Assembly (NCBI GenBank): GCA_035517655.1
Contig: DATIYJ010000024.1
Span: forward strand, 1 to 64,000
Source of the DNA: Nitrospiria bacterium
GTDB taxonomy: Bacteria > Nitrospirota > Nitrospiria > JACQBZ01
DNA: 64,000 nucleotides
Direction: 5' to 3'
Under the pieces are notes generated by a model. It saw nothing but the letters and a program-made list of their open reading frames with translations, was not told the origin of the DNA and searched no databases. Shown in pieces: positions 33,844 through 42,884 of the stretch. The translations under genes and the position numbers were made by a program. Positions within the stretch are counted from its first letter, which is position 1; each line of letters opens with the position of its first letter.

Positions 33844-35586
33844 TCAACAGTACTGAACGTTTGCGCAGGTCAAGACCTGTTGGTCCCGGCTTCCGCTCCG
33901 GTAGATGGTCACCCCTTTGCAGTCCAACCGGTAGGCCAAGAGAAATGCCTGGCGGACTTGATTCGGCGTGGCCCGTGCGGGTAAGTTCACTGTTTTAGAG
34001 ACGGCATTATCGGTGTATTTTTGAAACGCGGCCTGCATCCGAATGTGGTATTCGGCGGAAATGTCATGAGCCGTGACAAAAAGCCTTCGGATGTCTTTAG
34101 GAATGTTCTTGTCGCCTTGAATTGAGCTTTGCCGGGAGAGGCGGGCCTGGAACGCTTTGTTGAAAACCCCGGCCGCTCGGGCCGCCTGGATAAAGAGGGG
34201 ATGAACCTCCACCAGTTTCAAGTTCTTCATCGCGATGCGTGCCGTGGCGATGCCGTATAGGGGTTCGATCCCGCTGGAGCATCCGGCGATCAGGGCCAGC
34301 GTCCCCGTGGGCGCGATCGTGATCGTGGTGGCGTTACGGAGCCGCGGCCCATGAGGGGCAAAGATGCTTCGCGAGAAATTTGGAAAAACTCCCCGCTCAT
34401 CGGCCAAGAGGACCGAGGCTTGGCGGGCTTCTTTATGGATGAAGGCCATGAGGTGCTCTGCAAAACCGATGGCCTCTTCGGAGTCGTAGGGAATGCCCAG
34501 AAGAATGAGGATGTCCGCAAGACCCATGACCCCCAGTCCGATCTTTCGGTTGCCCTGCTGGGTCATTGTCTTAATTTCGGACAGAGGATAACGATTCTGA
34601 TCAATCACATTGTCCAAAAGCCGAACCGCCAGCTTGACGGTTCGACCGAGTTTGCCTTTATCGAGTTCAGGGCCGGAAGAACCCTGCCGGACCATTTTCA
34701 TCAAGTTGATAGAGCCGAGATTGCAGGATTCGAATGGCAATAACGGCTGTTCGCCGCAGGGATTTGTGGCCTCGATCGGACCCAGGGCGGGAGTCGGATT
34801 ATCCAGATTGATCCGGTCTAAGAACAGGATGCCGGGTTCGCCGGTCGCCCACGCGGCACGGACGATTTGATCGAAGACACGTGCGGCCGAAAGACGCCGG
34901 ACCCGCCGCCGGGTGTTGGGATGAATCAGATCGTAAGACGTTCGCTTCAAAGCAGCCGCCATGAAGCGATCGGTGACACCGACCGAAAGGTTAAAATTGG
35001 TCAGCTCCCGGGGGTTTTCCTTTACGGCGATGAATTCGAGAATGTCGGGATGGTCGACCCGAAGGATGCCCATGTTGGCCCCCCGACGCGTCCCTCCTTG
35101 CTTGATGACTTCCGTAGCCGTATTGAACACTTTCATGAACGAGACCGGACCGCTGGCGATCCCGCTGGTGGACAGGACCGGGTCATCTTTGGGGCGGAGA
35201 CGGCTGAACGAGAAGCCGGTCCCGCCACCGCTTTGATGAATCAGCGCGGTATGCTTCACGGCGTCAAAGATCGATCGAAGGGAGTCTTCGATCGGCAGGA
35301 CGAAACAGGCCGAGAGTTGCTGCAACTCCCGGCCGGCGTTCATCAGGGTCGGAGAGTTGGGCAAAAATTCCAGATCGGCCATCAATCGGTAAAAAGCGTC
35401 GGCCGTTTTTTGAATGTCGGCTTTGGGGTCGTAGATTTTCTCTGCCTCGGCGAGGTTTTCCGCGACACGGCGGAACATTTGGGCCGGGGTTTCGCAGACA
35501 CGGCCCGACGAGTCTCGTCGTAAGTAGCGTCCTCTAAGAACCGCGAGGGCGTTGGGCGAGATAGAAACCGAACCGTTGTGTTTCAT
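33844..35586 (-). CDS. nrdJ: Adenosylcobalamin-dependent (class II) ribonucleotide reductase
   Basis: A 580-aa class II RNR that makes deoxyribonucleotides without oxygen, using B12. Conserved parts: EFLPNSPTLMNAG, the redox Cys in QLSACFVLPIEDSL, HQSGGGTGFSFSRLRP, the radical Cys in ATNPCGEQPLLPFESCNLGS (second redox Cys in the same run), the nucleotide site APTGTLALIAGCSSGIEP, and VTIYRSGSRDQQVL near the end. The protein ends TCANVQYC and lacks the long C-terminal zinc-ribbon tail of many NrdJ. The ATG at 35586 is chosen because residues upstream of it are not conserved. Confidence 0.93.
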   Translation of the reverse strand: MKHNGSVSISPNALAVLRGRYLRRDSSGRVCETPAQMFRRVAENLAEAEKIYDPKADIQKTADAFYRLMADLEFLPNSPTLMNAGRELQQLSACFVLPIEDSLRSIFDAVKHTALIHQSGGGTGFSFSRLRPKDDPVLSTSGIASGPVSFMKVFNTATEVIKQGGTRRGANMGILRVDHPDILEFIAVKENPRELTNFNLSVGVTDRFMAAALKRTSYDLIHPNTRRRVRRLSAARVFDQIVRAAWATGEPGILFLDRINLDNPTPALGPIEATNPCGEQPLLPFESCNLGSINLMKMVRQGSSGPELDKGKLGRTVKLAVRLLDNVIDQNRYPLSEIKTMTQQGNRKIGLGVMGLADILILLGIPYDSEEAIGFAEHLMAFIHKEARQASVLLADERGVFPNFSRSIFAPHGPRLRNATTITIAPTGTLALIAGCSSGIEPLYGIATARIAMKNLKLVEVHPLFIQAARAAGVFNKAFQARLSRQSSIQGDKNIPKDIRRLFVTAHDISAEYHIRMQAAFQKYTDNAVSKTVNLPARATPNQVRQAFLLAYRLDCKGVTIYRSGSRDQQVLTCANVQYC

Positions 35587-35618
35587 GGCGTTCAACCGGA
35601 GCGGAACAACGGGCGCGC

Positions 35619-36011
35619 CTAAGGGTTGGAGAGAGTTCGGATGTATGCCAAGACGTTCCAACGGTCCTGCTCTGAAAGAACATTTTTCCAAGCCGGCATA
35701 CCGCTTCCTTTTCCCCCGTTTGAGATCTTGTCAAAAAACTCCTGATCGGTTTTACCTGCCATGGTCTTGGCATCGGCGAAATTGGGAAAACGGGGACGGG
35801 AACTGAGACCGTCGCCCTTCTGGCCGTGGCAGGAGACGCAATTTTTAATGTAGATCGTCTTGCCGAGTTTGACATCCCCGCGGGATTCCGCTCGGCCGGT
35901 CTGGATCAGAAACAGGAAAGCGAACACCAACCCCAGGAGGAGGCCGTGAGGCCCGTACCGGGAATTCCATGTTGCGAAGTAAAAGAACTTCCCTAAGGAA
36001 TATGGGCGCAC
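35619..36011 (-). CDS. Membrane-anchored or exported monoheme cytochrome c
   Basis: About 130 aa. A hydrophobic segment (HGLLLGLVFAFLFLIQ) serves as signal or anchor, followed by a class I cytochrome c domain with heme motif CVSCHGQKGDG and the axial Met in GSGMPAWKNVL. The frame is open to 36047, but the upstream TTG there is the -35 box of a promoter. A GTG at 36011, seven bases downstream of the -10, is the first start compatible with that promoter and would be leaderless. The exact start is uncertain. RNR follows 32 bases downstream. Confidence 0.85.
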   Translation of the reverse strand: MRPYSLGKFFYFATWNSRYGPHGLLLGLVFAFLFLIQTGRAESRGDVKLGKTIYIKNCVSCHGQKGDGLSSRPRFPNFADAKTMAGKTDQEFFDKISNGGKGSGMPAWKNVLSEQDRWNVLAYIRTLSNP

Positions 36012-36017
36012 GGATTG

Positions 36018-36047
36018 AGTATAGTCTGGGTCCCTTGGACCTGTCAA
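36018..36047 (-). promoter_or_regulatory. Promoter of the cytochrome c gene
   Basis: TTGACA (36042-36047) and TATACT (36018-36023) on the minus strand, 18-base spacer. It is back to back with the divergent DUF507 promoter: the two TTGACA boxes form an inverted pair 18 bases apart. Confidence 0.7.
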
Positions 36048-36065
36048 GCCACGAGGCCGGTCACG

Positions 36066-36094
36066 TTGACAGTCCAGTGCGATTTTGATAAAGT
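36066..36094 (+). promoter_or_regulatory. Promoter of the DUF507 pair
   Basis: TTGACA (36066-36071), 17-base spacer, TAAAGT (36089-36094). The -10 ends nine bases before the ATG at 36104, and no ribosome binding site is visible. Confidence 0.7.
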
Positions 36095-36103
36095 GCGGTT
36101 CCC

Positions 36104-36385
36104 ATGCGACTCAAAAGGGAACGAATCACCGCATTGGCCCAAATCCTTGTCGACCAATTGACCGAACAAAAAGCGATCCGGCTGGAGGTGCCGAGGGCCG
36201 AGATGGTCTCGTCGCTGGAACAAGTTATCACGGGCGAGTTGATGGTTGAAGACCGGTTGGATGCCGAAGTCCGCCAAATCCTCGAGACTTACCGAACCCA
36301 GATCGAGAAGGGCCAAGTGGATGAGCGCAAGATGTTTCTGATGATCAAGAAGCAATTGGCCAAAGAACGCGAGATTATTCTGTAA
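36104..36385 (+). CDS. DUF507 family protein (first of tandem pair)
   Basis: A 93-aa helical DUF507 protein: MRLKRERITALAQILVDQL at the N-terminus, EVPRAEMVSSLEQVITGELM, then VEDRLDAEVRQILETYRTQI and a terminal MFLMIKKQLAKERE. The family is of unknown function and common in Nitrospirota and deltaproteobacteria. The next gene is a paralogue 16 bases downstream. It has its own promoter, divergent from the cytochrome c gene, and an apparently leaderless start. Confidence 0.85.
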   Translation: MRLKRERITALAQILVDQLTEQKAIRLEVPRAEMVSSLEQVITGELMVEDRLDAEVRQILETYRTQIEKGQVDERKMFLMIKKQLAKEREIIL

Positions 36386-36401
36386 AAACAGCGAGAAGAA
36401 C

Positions 36402-36677
36402 GTGGCGCTCAGCGATGACAAGATTAGTCACCTTTCTCATCTGATCCTGAAAAACTTGGCTCAGGGCCATAGGGCCAGTTATCTGATGGAAGAAGAGAAG
36501 GTCCTGCGCGAAATCAAACAGGTCCTCATCCGCGAATTTCGGGTGGAAGAAGAGATCGATCAGACCGTTCGTGCGAAGCTGGCCTCCTATTCGCGGCCTA
36601 TTTCAGAAGGCAGCCCGGAATGGGAGGTCCTCTATCAAAAATTCTTCGCGGAAGAGCGCCAGAGGCGGAGACGATGA
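36402..36677 (+). CDS. DUF507 family protein (second of tandem pair)
   Basis: A 91-aa paralogue of the preceding protein: ISHLSHLILKNLAQGHRASY, then EEKVLREIKQVLIREFRVEE, IDQTVRAKLASYSRPISEG and a C-terminal WEVLYQKFFAEERQRRRR. The second copy has a more basic C-terminus than the first. The GTG start is 16 bases after the first gene. Two non-identical copies suggest a hetero-oligomer, which is an inference. Confidence 0.85.
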   Translation: MALSDDKISHLSHLILKNLAQGHRASYLMEEEKVLREIKQVLIREFRVEEEIDQTVRAKLASYSRPISEGSPEWEVLYQKFFAEERQRRRR

Positions 36678-36813
36678 CTCCCGCTTATTTTGATTGTTCT
36701 CCGAAACCCTTCTTAGAATTACAGAAAACATCCGCTTGAATCCACTCCACAGGGTGTCGATCGGGATGGGGCTCAACCCTTCGGCCGCTCCGCCGCCGGA
36801 AAAAGGGAGGGGC

Positions 36814-36841
36814 TTGACAGCGACCCGGCCGATCGTATAGT
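36814..36841 (+). promoter_or_regulatory. Promoter of dprA-topA
   Basis: TTGACA (36814-36819) and TATAGT (36836-36841) with a 16-base spacer, in the 220-base gap before dprA. The rest of the gap (36678-36813) shows no gene or clear terminator. Confidence 0.7.
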
Positions 36842-36897
36842 GTTACCAACCCTTACGGAAACAATCGTGTATAATTGATAACGACGGAAGTCAAGCC

Positions 36898-38034
36898 GTG
36901 GGAACGCGAACGATGCCGGATCGCGATGAACGATATGCATGGCTGGCCTTGAGAGCCGTCCCGGGAATCGGAGACGTTCTGTGCAAACGCGTGATCGAAC
37001 GGTTCGGATCCCCCGTTGCCGCGCTACGATCCGATCCTTCCGAGTGGGCAACCATCGAGGGTATCGGGTCCAAAGTAGTTCAATCGGTTCGGACTTATCG
37101 TGCGGATGACACGGCCATTTCACGGGAGCTGGATCGCATCGACGAGTTGGAATACGAGCTGGTCGGACTGACCGATTTGCGATACCCTGATTTGCTGAGG
37201 ATGATTCCGGATCCGCCGTCCTACCTTTATCTTCGGGGAGAGTTGCGATCGGAAGACCATCGCGCCATCGCGATCGTCGGTGCGCGCCGGGCCAGCGGAT
37301 ACGGCCGCGCCGTCACGGAAAAATTGAGTCGGGAGTTAACCGCGAAAGGATTCACCATTGTGAGTGGAATGGCCCGTGGAATCGACGCGTGGGCGCATCG
37401 GGCGGCCCTTGAGGCCCCCGGCCGTACGATCGCTGTGCTCGGATGCGGGCTGGATATACTTTATCCCCAAGAGCATAATGAACTGCGGGAATCGATCGGC
37501 CGACACGGCGCGGTTATATCTGAGTTTCCGCTGGGGACGCCGCCCGACCCCGTGAATTTTCCCAAGCGCAACCGCGTGATCAGTGGTCTGAGTTTGGGGG
37601 TCGTGGTGGTGGAAGCGGCCGAGCATAGCGGATCGCTGATAACGGCCCGGCTGGCCTTGGAACAGGGGCGGGAAGTGTTTGCCGTTCCGGGTCCTATCGG
37701 GACGAAGACGAGCGTCGGTACGCATGCCTTGATCAAACAAGGCGCCAAGCTGGTCGACAACGTCGAGGACATCCTCGATGAACTTCGGCCACAACTCGAG
37801 ATCCCGGGCGCCGCCGCTTCAGCGAGCGATCAGGCGGGTGATCCGCGACAGCCGGCGCTTTTACCGGACGAGCGGTCTGTATATGAATGCCTCTCGGCCG
37901 AACCGCGACATATTGACGAATTAACCGCTGCATTGCGGTTGTCTCCCGCAAAGACGGCCGGCGTGTTGCTTCAGTTGGAATTAAAGGGAGCCATCCGTCA
38001 ACTTGCAGGTAACTTGTTTATACGAGTGGAATAG
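36898..38034 (+). CDS. dprA: DNA-processing protein DprA
   Basis: A 378-aa DprA/Smf protein that loads RecA on incoming single-stranded DNA during transformation. It has the N-terminal SAM/HhH region (LRAVPGIGDVLCKRVIERFG), the Rossmann-like core (AIVGARRASGYGRAVTEKLS; VSGMARGIDAWAHRAAL; TIAVLGCGLDILYPQEH; FPKRNRVISGLS; EHSGSLITARLALEQGREVF) and a C-terminal winged helix. The GTG at 36898 has GGAAG seven bases upstream; an ATG 15 bases later is an alternative. topA follows after three bases. Confidence 0.95.
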   Translation: MGTRTMPDRDERYAWLALRAVPGIGDVLCKRVIERFGSPVAALRSDPSEWATIEGIGSKVVQSVRTYRADDTAISRELDRIDELEYELVGLTDLRYPDLLRMIPDPPSYLYLRGELRSEDHRAIAIVGARRASGYGRAVTEKLSRELTAKGFTIVSGMARGIDAWAHRAALEAPGRTIAVLGCGLDILYPQEHNELRESIGRHGAVISEFPLGTPPDPVNFPKRNRVISGLSLGVVVVEAAEHSGSLITARLALEQGREVFAVPGPIGTKTSVGTHALIKQGAKLVDNVEDILDELRPQLEIPGAAASASDQAGDPRQPALLPDERSVYECLSAEPRHIDELTAALRLSPAKTAGVLLQLELKGAIRQLAGNLFIRVE

Positions 38035-38037
38035 AGC

Positions 38038-40536
38038 ATGCCCAAGAATGCACGGAAGAAATCCAAATTACATCCGGCCATAGAAAAAGGGGCCGTGCCG
38101 AAGAAGCGGGGCGCTCCCAAGGATACGGTGCTCAATGCCCCCGTGGGGATTCGTGCCGACCGGCCAGAAGCGGCACGCTCGTCGGAAAAACCACGCCCAT
38201 CGTCCTCCAAGGTGCAATCCTTGATCGTCGTCGAATCCCCCTCAAAAGCCAAGACCATTACCAAATATCTGGGTAAGGGTTTTTCGGTGATTGCATCCGT
38301 CGGCCATGTGAAGGATCTTCCCAAGAGTAAATTCGGAGTTGATGTTGAAAAAGGCTTCCGGCCCCACTACGTCGTCATCAAAGGCAAAAAGGCAATCTTG
38401 GATGAGATCAAACAGGCGGCAAAAAAAGCCGAACGGGTTTATCTGGCACCGGACCCTGACCGTGAAGGGGAGGCAATCGCCTGGCACATTGCCGAGGAGC
38501 TCAACGGCAAGTCGAACAAAATCTATCGGGTGTTGTTCAACGAAATCACAGAGCAGGCGATCACGCGCGCGTTGGAACATCCGGGGAAAGTGGATCGGAA
38601 CAAGGTCGATGCCCAGCAGGCCCGGCGGATCCTGGACCGGATCGTTGGGTATAAGATCAGTCCGTTGCTCTGGGAAAAAGTCCGCCGAGGGTTATCGGCC
38701 GGTCGGGTTCAGTCAGTGGCGGTCCGCCTGGTTTGTGAACGGGAGAAAGAACGGGAGGCGTTCGTTTCGGAAGAGTACTGGTCGATTACAGCCAAATTGG
38801 AAGGACGCAATCCGCCTCCGTTTGAGGCCCGCTTGATTCAAATCCGGGGCCAGGAAGCCGAGCTAGCGACCGGGGACCAATCGCGTTCCTTGGCTGAGCA
38901 AATAAAAACTCGGCCGTTTGTCGTCAAACAGATCGAGAAAAAAGATAAGCTGCGCCATCCGCATCCGCCATTTATCACCAGCCGGCTTCAGCAGGATGCC
39001 GCCCGCAAACTCCGCTTTTCACCCAAGCGGACGATGATGCTGGCTCAGCAGCTCTACGAGGGAATCGAGATCGGGCAGGAGGGTCCGGTGGGGCTGATTA
39101 CCTACATGAGAACCGACTCCACGCGCGTGGCTCAGGAGGCCCTTGAGGAAGCTCGCGGTTTCATCCAAGAGGGGTACGGGTCGGAATATCTGCCATCGGG
39201 TCCGAACATCTACAAGACGAAAAAAGACGCACAGGACGCACACGAAGCGATTCGACCGACCTCCGTCCGGCGAACACCGGAATCGATCAAGGCCCATCTT
39301 ACCAAAGATCATTACCAACTCTACAAGTTGATCTGGGATCGATTCGTGGCCTGCCAGATGAACCCGGCTAAGCTTGAAGTGACCCGTGTGGATATTTCGA
39401 ACGGCGACGTACTCTTTCGAGCCAATGGTCAAGTGGTAAAATTTCCGGGTTTCACCGTGTTGTATACCGAATCGCAGGAGGAGAAGCCTTCGGACAAGAA
39501 GCCGGCGGCTGAACTTGCAAAGGCGGAGGAAGCGGAATCCGATGAGGAGCGGACGCTTCCGTCTTTGGAAGTCGGGGAGCGACTCAAGCTGTTAGGACTT
39601 GAACCCAAGCAGCATTTTACACAGCCTCCGCCCCGCTACACGGAAGCCCTCCTGATCAAGGATCTGGAGGAAAAAGGCATTGGTCGGCCCAGCACGTATC
39701 ACACCATTCTGTCGACCATCGTGGATCGGAAGTATGTCGAAAAAGAGGAAGGGCGGCTGAAGCCGACCGATCTGGGGCGGGTGGTAAACGAATTGCTGGT
39801 CGAGCACTTTCCGGAAGTCTTGAACGTTCAGTTCACGGCCCAAATGGAGACCGAACTGGATGAAATCGAAGCCGGACAGAAACCCTGGGTCGAAACGGTG
39901 CGACAGTTCTACGAACCCTTCACGAAACATCTGATGACCGCCCAAAAACAGATGCGCGATGTGAAACGCGAGGAGATCCCGACCGAGATCGTATGCGAGA
40001 AATGCGGCCGACACATGGTCATCAAATGGGGCCGCCACGGACGATTCCTCGCATGCCCTGGATATCCCGATTGCAAAAACACGAGCGAGTTCGTCGAAGA
40101 AAACGGCCGAATCCGCAAGGTCGAGAAGATCGAAGAATCCAAAGAGTCCTGTCCCAAGTGTGGAAACCCTCTTGTTGTTAAACGGGGTCGGTTTGGACGT
40201 TTCCTGGCCTGTTCGACCTATCCCAAGTGCGATTTCACCAAGGCAATCGGGACCGGCGTCAAATGTCCTCAGCCCGGTTGCGGAGGTGAACTTGTCGAAA
40301 AGAGAACCCGGCGCGGCAGGACCTTTTTCGCTTGCGGCAACTATCCAAAATGCACATATGCCCTCTGGAATCGGCCCATTCCAACGGTCTGTCCTGAGTG
40401 TAAGGCGCCTTTCTTGATTGAGAAGTTCGACAAGCGCTCAGGGCTGAAGGTCGTCTGCCTCAATAAAGACTGCGGGTATGAGCAGGGGGAAAAACCCTCA
40501 ACGGAACCGGCCGTCAGTCACACAACGCGAACCTGA
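38038..40536 (+). CDS. topA: DNA topoisomerase I
   Basis: An 832-aa type IA topoisomerase that relaxes negative supercoils. A basic, low-complexity tail of about 57 residues precedes the Toprim domain (LIVVESPSKAKTITKYLG; LAPDPDREGEAIAWHIAEEL). The active-site Tyr is in GLITYMRTDSTRVA. The C-terminus has four Cys-rich zinc ribbons starting at CEKCGRHM, CPKCGNPL, CPQPGCGG and CPECKAPF. The N-terminal tail is longer than in most family members; an internal start near the Toprim domain has no Met nearby, so the extension is likely real. Confidence 0.96.
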   Translation: MPKNARKKSKLHPAIEKGAVPKKRGAPKDTVLNAPVGIRADRPEAARSSEKPRPSSSKVQSLIVVESPSKAKTITKYLGKGFSVIASVGHVKDLPKSKFGVDVEKGFRPHYVVIKGKKAILDEIKQAAKKAERVYLAPDPDREGEAIAWHIAEELNGKSNKIYRVLFNEITEQAITRALEHPGKVDRNKVDAQQARRILDRIVGYKISPLLWEKVRRGLSAGRVQSVAVRLVCEREKEREAFVSEEYWSITAKLEGRNPPPFEARLIQIRGQEAELATGDQSRSLAEQIKTRPFVVKQIEKKDKLRHPHPPFITSRLQQDAARKLRFSPKRTMMLAQQLYEGIEIGQEGPVGLITYMRTDSTRVAQEALEEARGFIQEGYGSEYLPSGPNIYKTKKDAQDAHEAIRPTSVRRTPESIKAHLTKDHYQLYKLIWDRFVACQMNPAKLEVTRVDISNGDVLFRANGQVVKFPGFTVLYTESQEEKPSDKKPAAELAKAEEAESDEERTLPSLEVGERLKLLGLEPKQHFTQPPPRYTEALLIKDLEEKGIGRPSTYHTILSTIVDRKYVEKEEGRLKPTDLGRVVNELLVEHFPEVLNVQFTAQMETELDEIEAGQKPWVETVRQFYEPFTKHLMTAQKQMRDVKREEIPTEIVCEKCGRHMVIKWGRHGRFLACPGYPDCKNTSEFVEENGRIRKVEKIEESKESCPKCGNPLVVKRGRFGRFLACSTYPKCDFTKAIGTGVKCPQPGCGGELVEKRTRRGRTFFACGNYPKCTYALWNRPIPTVCPECKAPFLIEKFDKRSGLKVVCLNKDCGYEQGEKPSTEPAVSHTTRT

Positions 40537-40581
40537 TCTTCCATCGAATGATAAACCTCCACCGGAACTTCCCGGGTTCCC

Positions 40582-40610
40582 TTGTATTTCATCCTGGATT
40601 CTTTTACAAT
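40582..40610 (+). promoter_or_regulatory. Promoter of trmFO-xerC-hslVU
   Basis: TTGTAT (40582-40587) and TACAAT (40605-40610) with a 17-base spacer, followed by GGAGGTGATC directly before the trmFO ATG, an almost complete complement of the 16S rRNA 3' end. Confidence 0.6.
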
Positions 40611-40630
40611 GGAAGCGTTTGGAGGTGATC

Positions 40631-41950
40631 ATGGCCCAGCAGGGATTGATGATCATTGGCGGCGGCTTGGCCGGTTCGGAGGCAGCCTGGCAGGCGGCCC
40701 AGCGCGGCGTCAAGGTGCAGCTTTACGAGATGCGGCCTCACGTTCACACGCCCGCACATAAAACAGACGGTCTGGCCGAACTGGTTTGCAGCAATTCGCT
40801 GGGATCCAATGATCCATTAAACGCTTCCGGAATATTGAAGGAAGAGATGCGGTTGTTGGACTCGCTCGTCATCCGCACGGCGGATGGGGCGACCGTCCCG
40901 GCCGGCTCGGCTTTGGCGGTGGAACGCGAGGAATTCTCACGGCGGATCACCAAAGAAATCGAAAATCATCCGAACATCCAACTCGTCCGGGAAGAAATCA
41001 CCGACGTTCCATCGGACCGGGTGGCCCTGATCAGCACCGGGCCGTTGACCTCCGATAAACTCGCCGAATCACTCCGGTATCTCACCCGCGCCGATCACCT
41101 CTATTTCTACGATTCGATCGCCCCGATCATCGATGGAGAGAGCATCGAGACGGACAAGGTGTTTCGAGCTTCGCGATACGACAAAGGGGGAGCCGATTAT
41201 ATTAACTGCCCCATGACCCGGGAGGAATATGACCGGTTCTATCAGGCGGTTCTTGCCGCCGAGAAGGTGCTCTCCAAACCCTTCGAGAAGATCCCTTATT
41301 TTGAAGGATGTGTTCCAATCGAGGTGATGGCCGAGCGCGGTCGTGAAACGTTGGTATTCGGGCCGATGAAGCCGGTGGGTCTAATCGATCCGCGCACGGG
41401 GAAAAGGCCGTATGCGGTGGTGCAGCTTCGGCAAGAGGACGTATTCGGTTCCTGTTACAACATGGTGGGTTTTCAGACCAAGCTCACTTGGCCCGAACAG
41501 CGCCGGGTATTTCGACTCATCCCAGGGCTGGCCCAGGCCGAATTTCTTCGCTATGGAAGCCTTCATCGGAACACTTTTATCAACGCACCCTTTGTGTTGA
41601 AGGAGACGTTGCAGGTCCGAAGAAAATCATCCCTCTTGCTGGCGGGGCAGCTGGTGGGGGTTGAGGGATATGTCGAGTCGGCCGCGATGGGCTTGATCGC
41701 GGGGATCAACGGGGCGCGATTAATGAAGGGGCTGGATCCGGTTTCCCCGCCTCAGACCACCGCCCACGGGAGTTTGCTGGCGTATCTCACACGGAGCAGT
41801 CCGCGGCATTTCCAGCCGATGAACATCAACTTCGGGCTTTTCCCGCATATCACTGAAACCATCCGGGACAAGCAGTTGAGGCGGAAAGCGGTCGGGCAGC
41901 GGGCGGTTGAGGATTTGAAGCAATGGTGTCGGCAAAACGATCCTTTATAG
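40631..41950 (+). CDS. trmFO: Methylenetetrahydrofolate--tRNA-(uracil(54)-C(5))-methyltransferase (FADH2-oxidizing)
   Basis: A 439-aa folate-dependent flavoprotein that makes m5U54 in tRNA. It has the FAD-binding start MIIGGGLAGSEAAWQAAQRG, the family run TDGLAELVCSNSLGSNDPLN, YINCPMTREEYDRFY, YFEGCVPIEVMAERGRETL and ending LLAGQLVGVEGYVESAAMGL. The ATG at 40631 follows a near-perfect Shine-Dalgarno. It overlaps xerC by 28 bases. trmFO-xerC-hslV-hslU is a conserved order in several phyla. Confidence 0.96.
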   Translation: MAQQGLMIIGGGLAGSEAAWQAAQRGVKVQLYEMRPHVHTPAHKTDGLAELVCSNSLGSNDPLNASGILKEEMRLLDSLVIRTADGATVPAGSALAVEREEFSRRITKEIENHPNIQLVREEITDVPSDRVALISTGPLTSDKLAESLRYLTRADHLYFYDSIAPIIDGESIETDKVFRASRYDKGGADYINCPMTREEYDRFYQAVLAAEKVLSKPFEKIPYFEGCVPIEVMAERGRETLVFGPMKPVGLIDPRTGKRPYAVVQLRQEDVFGSCYNMVGFQTKLTWPEQRRVFRLIPGLAQAEFLRYGSLHRNTFINAPFVLKETLQVRRKSSLLLAGQLVGVEGYVESAAMGLIAGINGARLMKGLDPVSPPQTTAHGSLLAYLTRSSPRHFQPMNINFGLFPHITETIRDKQLRRKAVGQRAVEDLKQWCRQNDPL

Positions 41951-42870
41951 AATATCTGCAGGTCGAGCGAGGGAGTTCGGCGCATACCGTACGAAACTAT
42001 TGGTCCGACCTGGAACAGTTCGAGCGGTTTTTAGTACCGTCTGCCGAAAGCGCAAGAGGTTTGCCCGGTGAGCAGCTACAAGAGTTGACGGAAGAACCAA
42101 CATGGAGCGAGGTTGAGCCGCTGAAAATACGGGCTTACCTAGTCCATTTGCGGCAGACGGGTATCCAAAAATCATCCATCGCTCGCAAACTGGCGGTGAT
42201 CCGCACCTTTTTCAAGTATCTCCAAAGGGAGGGTCGGTTAAAGAACAATCCCGCCCGGCTGGTGGCAACGCCGAAGCTGGAACATCGTCTTCCGGCGTTT
42301 CTTACGGTGGACGACGCCGCGACGCTGATGGAGACATTCTCCATCGATGAGGAAAGCGGCCCGCGGAACCGGGCCATGCTGGAAACCTTCTATTCAACCG
42401 GAATTCGCCTGAGCGAACTGGTTGCGCTGAACGTCAACGACCTTTCTCCGAATGAAGGGGTGATTCGAGTCCAAGGCAAGGGCCGCAAAGAGCGGATTGT
42501 TCCGATCGGTTCCAGGGCGCTCGGTGCGATCGAGGCGTACCTGGCGGTGGTTCCCTTTCGTCAATACCACGAAGAGCATCGTCCTCTTTTTCTGAATCGT
42601 TTCGGGAAGCGACTGACGACGCGAACGGTGGCCCGAATCGTGACCCGGGCGGCTTCACGGCTTTCCAAGGGTCCGCGGGTTACGCCGCACGCCCTTCGCC
42701 ACACCTTTGCGACGCATCTTTTAGACGGCGGCGCGGACCTTCGAGTGATCCAGGAGTTGCTGGGACACGTACGGCTTTCCACTACGCAACGGTATACCCA
42801 TGTCACGACGGACAGGCTGATCGAGGTCTACGACCGGGCGCATCCCCGGGCCAAAAAAGCAAAAGGGTAA
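41923..42870 (+). CDS. xerC: Tyrosine recombinase XerC
   Basis: A 315-aa Xer recombinase that resolves chromosome dimers at dif. The N-terminal SAM-like domain ([20 protein letters not shown]) precedes the catalytic domain with all six residues: Arg in [15 protein letters not shown], Lys in [13 protein letters not shown], HxxR in [14 protein letters not shown], His in [13 protein letters not shown] and the Tyr nucleophile in that same run. Housekeeping context between trmFO and hslV argues against a phage integrase. The XerC rather than XerD name rests on this gene order. Confidence 0.93.
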   Translation: MVSAKRSFIEYLQVERGSSAHTVRNYWSDLEQFERFLVPSAESARGLPGEQLQELTEEPTWSEVEPLKIRAYLVHLRQTGIQKSSIARKLAVIRTFFKYLQREGRLKNNPARLVATPKLEHRLPAFLTVDDAATLMETFSIDEESGPRNRAMLETFYSTGIRLSELVALNVNDLSPNEGVIRVQGKGRKERIVPIGSRALGAIEAYLAVVPFRQYHEEHRPLFLNRFGKRLTTRTVARIVTRAASRLSKGPRVTPHALRHTFATHLLDGGADLRVIQELLGHVRLSTTQRYTHVTTDRLIEVYDRAHPRAKKAKG

Positions 42871-42884
42871 TCGACGGCGAACGC

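Noticed and set aside
41923-42870. Phage or integron integrase
   Set aside because: Gene order trmFO-xerC-hslV-hslU and full XerC motifs mark it as the chromosomal Xer recombinase; no phage genes are near.
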